A DNA stretch of 64,000 bases from Halicephalobus mephisto (lineage: Eukaryota; Nematoda; Chromadorea; Rhabditida; Panagrolaimidae), in the NCBI GenBank assembly GCA_009193035.1, contig SWDT01000067.1, positions 62,001-126,000 of the forward strand. The letters are read 5' to 3'. Both the position numbers and the translations under genes were made by a program. Below, piece after piece: positions 60,350-64,000 of this stretch (its first letter is position 1; each line of letters opens with the position of its first letter). The notes under the pieces are model-generated. The model was not told where the DNA came from and ran no database searches. It worked only from the letters and a program-made list of their open reading frames with translations.

Positions 60350-60457
60350 ATTTAAAACAGAAAAAACAAAAAATATCTCAAAATTTGGGCAAAAGTCAAA
60401 TAGAATTAAAAACCTATGGTTAGCCACATAAAATCCATTTTGTTAGCGTTGGTGCCG

Positions 60458-61658
60458 TCAGTAAATTTCGTGTCGTTCGTGTCTTACAGTCCGACGGTAA
60501 TACTTGACATTCATAACGACTTGTTGTTCTTCAGAAACCGTTGAAGACGACATTGTGCTGCGTTTCGATCGATGGAACCTAAAAAATTCGAGAAATAAAC
60601 ACAAAATTTGGAAACTCTTACAATGCTGGGTTCCCACTGGTTCGGAAGTAGTAATGGGCCCCGGATTGACCGTATGGCCGAGAACTGTGCCATCCAGAAT
60701 TCTGGCGTAAGTTGGGAATCTTCGAAACGGCAAACTTGTTGGAGTAGATCTGAGGAGAATTCATCGGCAAAGAGGCTAAGCGAGAAATCTTGGGCTGAAA
60801 TAGATAAAATACAAAAAAATTAAAATTCATGAATTAAACCTTACCGTCGCGTGATAAACGACTACGCCACGGTTCCCCAGTTGAGAAATTTCAGCTTCGC
60901 CTTCAGAATCTTCATGAACTTCGTTGAGTTTTTTCTTATAGTCTCTTGAGGACTTCAGAAGCTCCAAAGCATCATCCAGGTTCGAGGTTTTGTGAACAAC
61001 CAGGTGTCTCGAGACGTCCGAAGCGGGGGCAGGTCTGACAGGAACAGTCCTGACCCGCCTGACAGCCAGTCCTTTTCTACGTTTAGTACTGTCTTTAACA
61101 GACTTTGTCGGAGAAGAAGCAGCAGGGTCCCGCGAAGATCTAAAAATCATAAAATTGAAACCTCTAAAGTTGGGATTTTCAAACAACTCCAATTTTCTAT
61201 ATAAAACTCAGATTCTTATATAAAATCAAAGTTACTGCAAAAACAAGGGTTTTTATATAAAATTCGGATTTTTTTACATGAAATTTAAAACTTTTATATA
61301 AAATTCGGATTTTCTTATAAAATACAAAACTTTACATAAAATTGAAGTTCTTTATATTAATAAATTTTATATGAAATTAAAGCCTTTTATGTTAAGAAAT
61401 TTTATATGAAATTAAAGTCTTTTATGTTAAAAAATTTTATATGAAATTAAAGTTTTTTATATTAATAAATTTTATATGAAATTAAAATCTTTTATGTTAA
61501 AAAATTTTATATGAAATTAAAGTTTTTAAATGAAATCCTTACGTAAACGAATTCGCTTTGATCAAAGTAATGGGAGATTGTTGGAAAATCGGATGAGGAT
61601 TCACAGGGACGGTCTTCTTGTTCTTACGAAGAATCCGCTTCAGCCAACCGAGCACCAT
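60458..61658 (-). CDS. Unrecognised basic, Ser/Arg-rich protein
   Basis: Four exons, 61658-61543, 61139-60845, 60794-60622 and 60578-60458; phases 2, 0, 2 close; 234 residues. I do not recognise it. The N-terminus MVLGWLKRILRKNKK could form a basic amphipathic helix. The middle is Lys/Arg-rich (TKRRKGLAVRRVRTVPVRP) and then has a short charged helical stretch (LDDALELLKSSRDYKKKL ... EDSEGEAEIS). The C-terminal part is aromatic and basic (GWHSSRPYGQSGAHYYFR, VKYYRRTVRHERHEIY). No signal peptide or TM segment. A nuclear or nucleic-acid-linked role is a guess from charge only. It is head to head with SPT6, 631 bp between starts. Intron 1 is a roughly 38 bp repeat array (61330-61530, TTTTATATGAAATTAAAG). 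Confidence 0.8.
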
Positions 61659-61769
61659 TGTGAAAATAAAAAGAGAAATAAGAATGAAGTCAGATTCGGC
61701 AGTAGGATCATCTCGAAAAAATTAGGGGAGCGACGGAACCTGGACAGTTATTCCTCAAACTGTTGTTTT

Positions 61770-62120
61770 TGTAAATCGCGCAATCAAAGAAATTCCCAAA
61801 ACGAAAAACAACATTCAAAAAACTTAAAACAGGCTGAAACACAGCCAGTTATTCCCTTATTCATTTATTTTTAGGAATTACGCGACCAAAGAAACTCCCA
61901 AAACGAAAAAAGCCATTCCAGAAAAGTTAAAAGAACGATAAAAAATAACCAGTTTTCCCTAATTAATTTATTTTGTGAATTATGCGACCAAATAAATTCT
62001 CAAAACTGAAAAATCCCAAAAAATCGGTGCAATGACGAAAAATGACTGGTTTTTCCCTATTCATTTGTTTCGTGCAAATTGCGCGACCGAAGGAACTCCC
62101 GCAACGAAAGAAGCCAATGT
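61770..62120. repeat. Promoter-region repeat, about 100 bp, 4 copies
   Basis: TTGCGCGACCAAAGAAACTC, CCAAAACGAAAAAAGCCA and GTTTTTCCCTATTCATTTAT recur near 61775, 61875, 61978 and 62085, in the shared upstream region of the unrecognised basic-protein gene and SPT6. Confidence 0.75.
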
Positions 62121-62289
62121 TTACCGCCTGTTTCGTAAGTATTTCTTCACACTGAATTGCTGCCGTTTTCCGTCGTTATTTCTGCTATTTTTGTTTTAAA
62201 TTCGTGTAGGATACAGCTAGAACCCGTGTTTATTGATAGGAAATCTCTAAAAGTGTTATTTGATATATGAAATCGTAAATTTCCAGCTA

Positions 62290-64000
62290 ATGGAGTTCAT
62301 TGATAACCAAGCGTCAGAAGGATCGGAAACCGAGACTTCTGATGAAGAACCAAGCCGCAAGAAGCGTCGCGTCGACGAAAAAAAGAAGAAAAAACGGATT
62401 GTAGTAAGTTCTGATGAGGATGACGACGACGAGGAAGAAGACGATGAAGCCGCCAAGGACCTCGCGGGTTTCGTTGTGGACAACGTCGAGGAAGAAGAAG
62501 AGCAAGACGACGACGATGTGAGTTTTCTCCTTTCCTAACACCCACTTTACTCATTTCCAGGCATATTCCAAGCACAGTTCCGACAACGAACTTTCCGATG
62601 AAGATTTGGCGGTTATCAATGAAAACACTGGCATTGGTGTTGGTGGTCGTGTTCGAATCAGCGATGACGAAGAAGAAAACGAAGAATTACAACGTGAGAA
62701 GGCTCATCGGGCACGGGAAAGAGAACGGGAGAATGCCGGTGAATATTCCGAGGAGGATGAAGAGCATGACGATAGAGTCGTTTACTCTGACGCTGAATCT
62801 GATTCAGGTAACATAACCAACTCCCGAGTTAAGTAACCCATCATTTTAGAACAATTCATTGTCGATGACAGAGGTAGAAGACGGGAAAAGATCCATAGAT
62901 TTGGAGGAATCGATGAAGACACATTGCGCGAAGTCAGGGATGTTTTCGGAGTGGATGATTTCGACATCAATGAGTTCTTTGATGAGGATGCAGAAGATGA
63001 AGAAGAGTACGACGAGGAAGAAATTTCTCTCCGAAAGGAAGCCAGGAAATCGAAAACGACTCAACTGTTGCAAGAGCTGGATCCTAATGATCTCGAGAAA
63101 GCACTCGTCACAGACGCCGACAATCTGATCATTCGTGAAGATAAGCCCGAACGTTTTAGCGCGAGGAAAATCCCGGTTACAGAAGGAACTGACGAGGAGT
63201 ACTTGGAAGAAGCCTCTTGGCTTCAGAAGTATGGTTTTGCAAAGTCCACGATCTCATCTCAACTCGCCTATGATGAAGTTGATAGAGGACGTCGTCGATA
63301 CTGTGATCCTGGCTCGGATGAGTACAGGGATAAACTGGCAGAAGTTGTGAATTTCATCAGGACCCAGTCTTTTGAAGTCCCCTTCATGGCTTTCTATCGC
63401 AAAGAACAACTCGATGAATGTTTCACTGTTTCTGATCTCTGGCGTATTTTCTGCTACGACGAAAGATGGATGGTGATGAAGAGCAGAAGGGATAAGTTGA
63501 AGTTGCTGTTCATGCGAATGCAGAAGTATTTAGAAGCAAATCCAGAAGTTCCAGCTTTGAGACCGATTTCTTCCAAGGACATTTTTAGTATTGGGGATTC
63601 CAAAAATAATGAAGAAATCTCGGACTACTCTTACCTTTTCCAAACTTTTTATGGACGATTTGTTGCTGATATGGCAAAGTGGGAAGCTGATTTGAAAATC
63701 GCTAATGGAGAAGGTACAGACGACATAGATGCTTTTCTTCCTCAATTTAAACTTTTGGCGAGGAATAATTTGTTGGACACTGCTTTGAAGGAGAATCTTT
63801 ACGAATTTATTAAGTTGTTTGGTATTAGTGCTGAGAAATATGTTGAGTCTTTTGTTGGCTGGAGTACGAAACCGCCAATTGAATCATCTGAAAAACTTCC
63901 ATATCTTGCTGCTGAGGAATTTATTAATGCGTAGGTTTTTTGAAGTTGAATTTACTTGAATGTTGGTTTTTAGAGCTTTGAAAACGACTGATGCTGTTAT
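62290..64000 (+). CDS. emb-5: SPT6 transcription elongation factor / histone chaperone, N-terminal part
   Basis: Exons 62290-62517, 62561-62807, 62850-63930 and 63974 to the window edge; phases 0, 1, 2 close; introns 42-43 nt. About 528 residues visible of a family usually 1,500-1,700 long. SPT6 travels with RNA polymerase II and reassembles nucleosomes behind it (family knowledge). The N-terminus is the usual acidic Asp/Glu/Ser tract with basic islets ([15 protein letters not shown]). Family matches follow: [86 protein letters not shown]. Start is the first ATG, just after a TTTCCAG that could be a trans-splice acceptor. Confidence 0.95.

Overview
This window looks like nuclear DNA from a nematode. 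Introns end in the worm-type acceptor TTTTCAG (or TTTTTAG). Many are only 41-60 nt, while others reach 0.4-3.7 kb and are packed with AT-rich tandem repeats. The gene set fits a worm: a TRK-1-type receptor, a discoidin-domain receptor, ShKT cysteine-rich secreted proteins, and several coding starts sit just downstream of an acceptor-like site, as expected for spliced-leader trans-splicing. I cannot name the species. Gene models were assembled by hand from reading frame, donor/acceptor and intron phase; in every model given as firm the phases close exactly.

Layout. 1-7756 (-): 5' part of a discoidin-domain receptor (signal peptide to juxtamembrane; kinase lies beyond the left edge). 7757-20998: about 13 kb without a supported gene, made of tandem arrays, a TIR-bounded element, a short GC-richer island and a decayed acidic coding-like repeat. 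20999-25989: two ShKT paralogues head to head, one with a 2.3 kb intron full of mobile debris. 26076-26999 (-): SURF4/SFT-4 cargo receptor. 28615-30480 (+): unrecognised protein with a C-terminal CxxC/CxxxC finger. 31427-33818 (+): CNOT3/NTL-3. 34030-35100 (-): Tctex-type dynein light chain, tail to tail with it. 35824-46685 (-): complete TRK-1-like neurotrophin-receptor-type kinase. 46910-47806 (-): ribosomal protein L28, whose second intron may hold a snoRNA. 48893-51296 (+): CDC7 kinase. 51358-52023 (-): ACAD10/EPHX2-type HAD phosphatase, 61 bp from the CDC7 stop. 52024-55702: repeats, including a foldback element and a hairpin element. 55703-59313 (-): secreted protein with eight thrombospondin repeats. 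60146-60349 (+): weak small ORF. 60458-61658 (-): unrecognised basic protein, head to head with SPT6/EMB-5 (62290-edge, +).

The genes are housekeeping or developmental and do not form one pathway. CNOT3, L28, CDC7 and SPT6 serve mRNA turnover, translation, replication and transcription; TRK-1, DDR and the thrombospondin-repeat protein are cell-surface or matrix proteins. The least explained content is the repeat landscape: nearly every long intron and gap has its own tandem family of about 100-180 bp, and at least six families recur at distant sites, some in inverted orientation. I found no clear new functional system; the strongest leads are the TIR-bounded array at 12.1-12.6 kb with its sister array, the foldback family shared by 24.6 kb and 54.5-55.6 kb, the decayed acidic repeat at 18.5-19.1 kb, and the two unrecognised genes.
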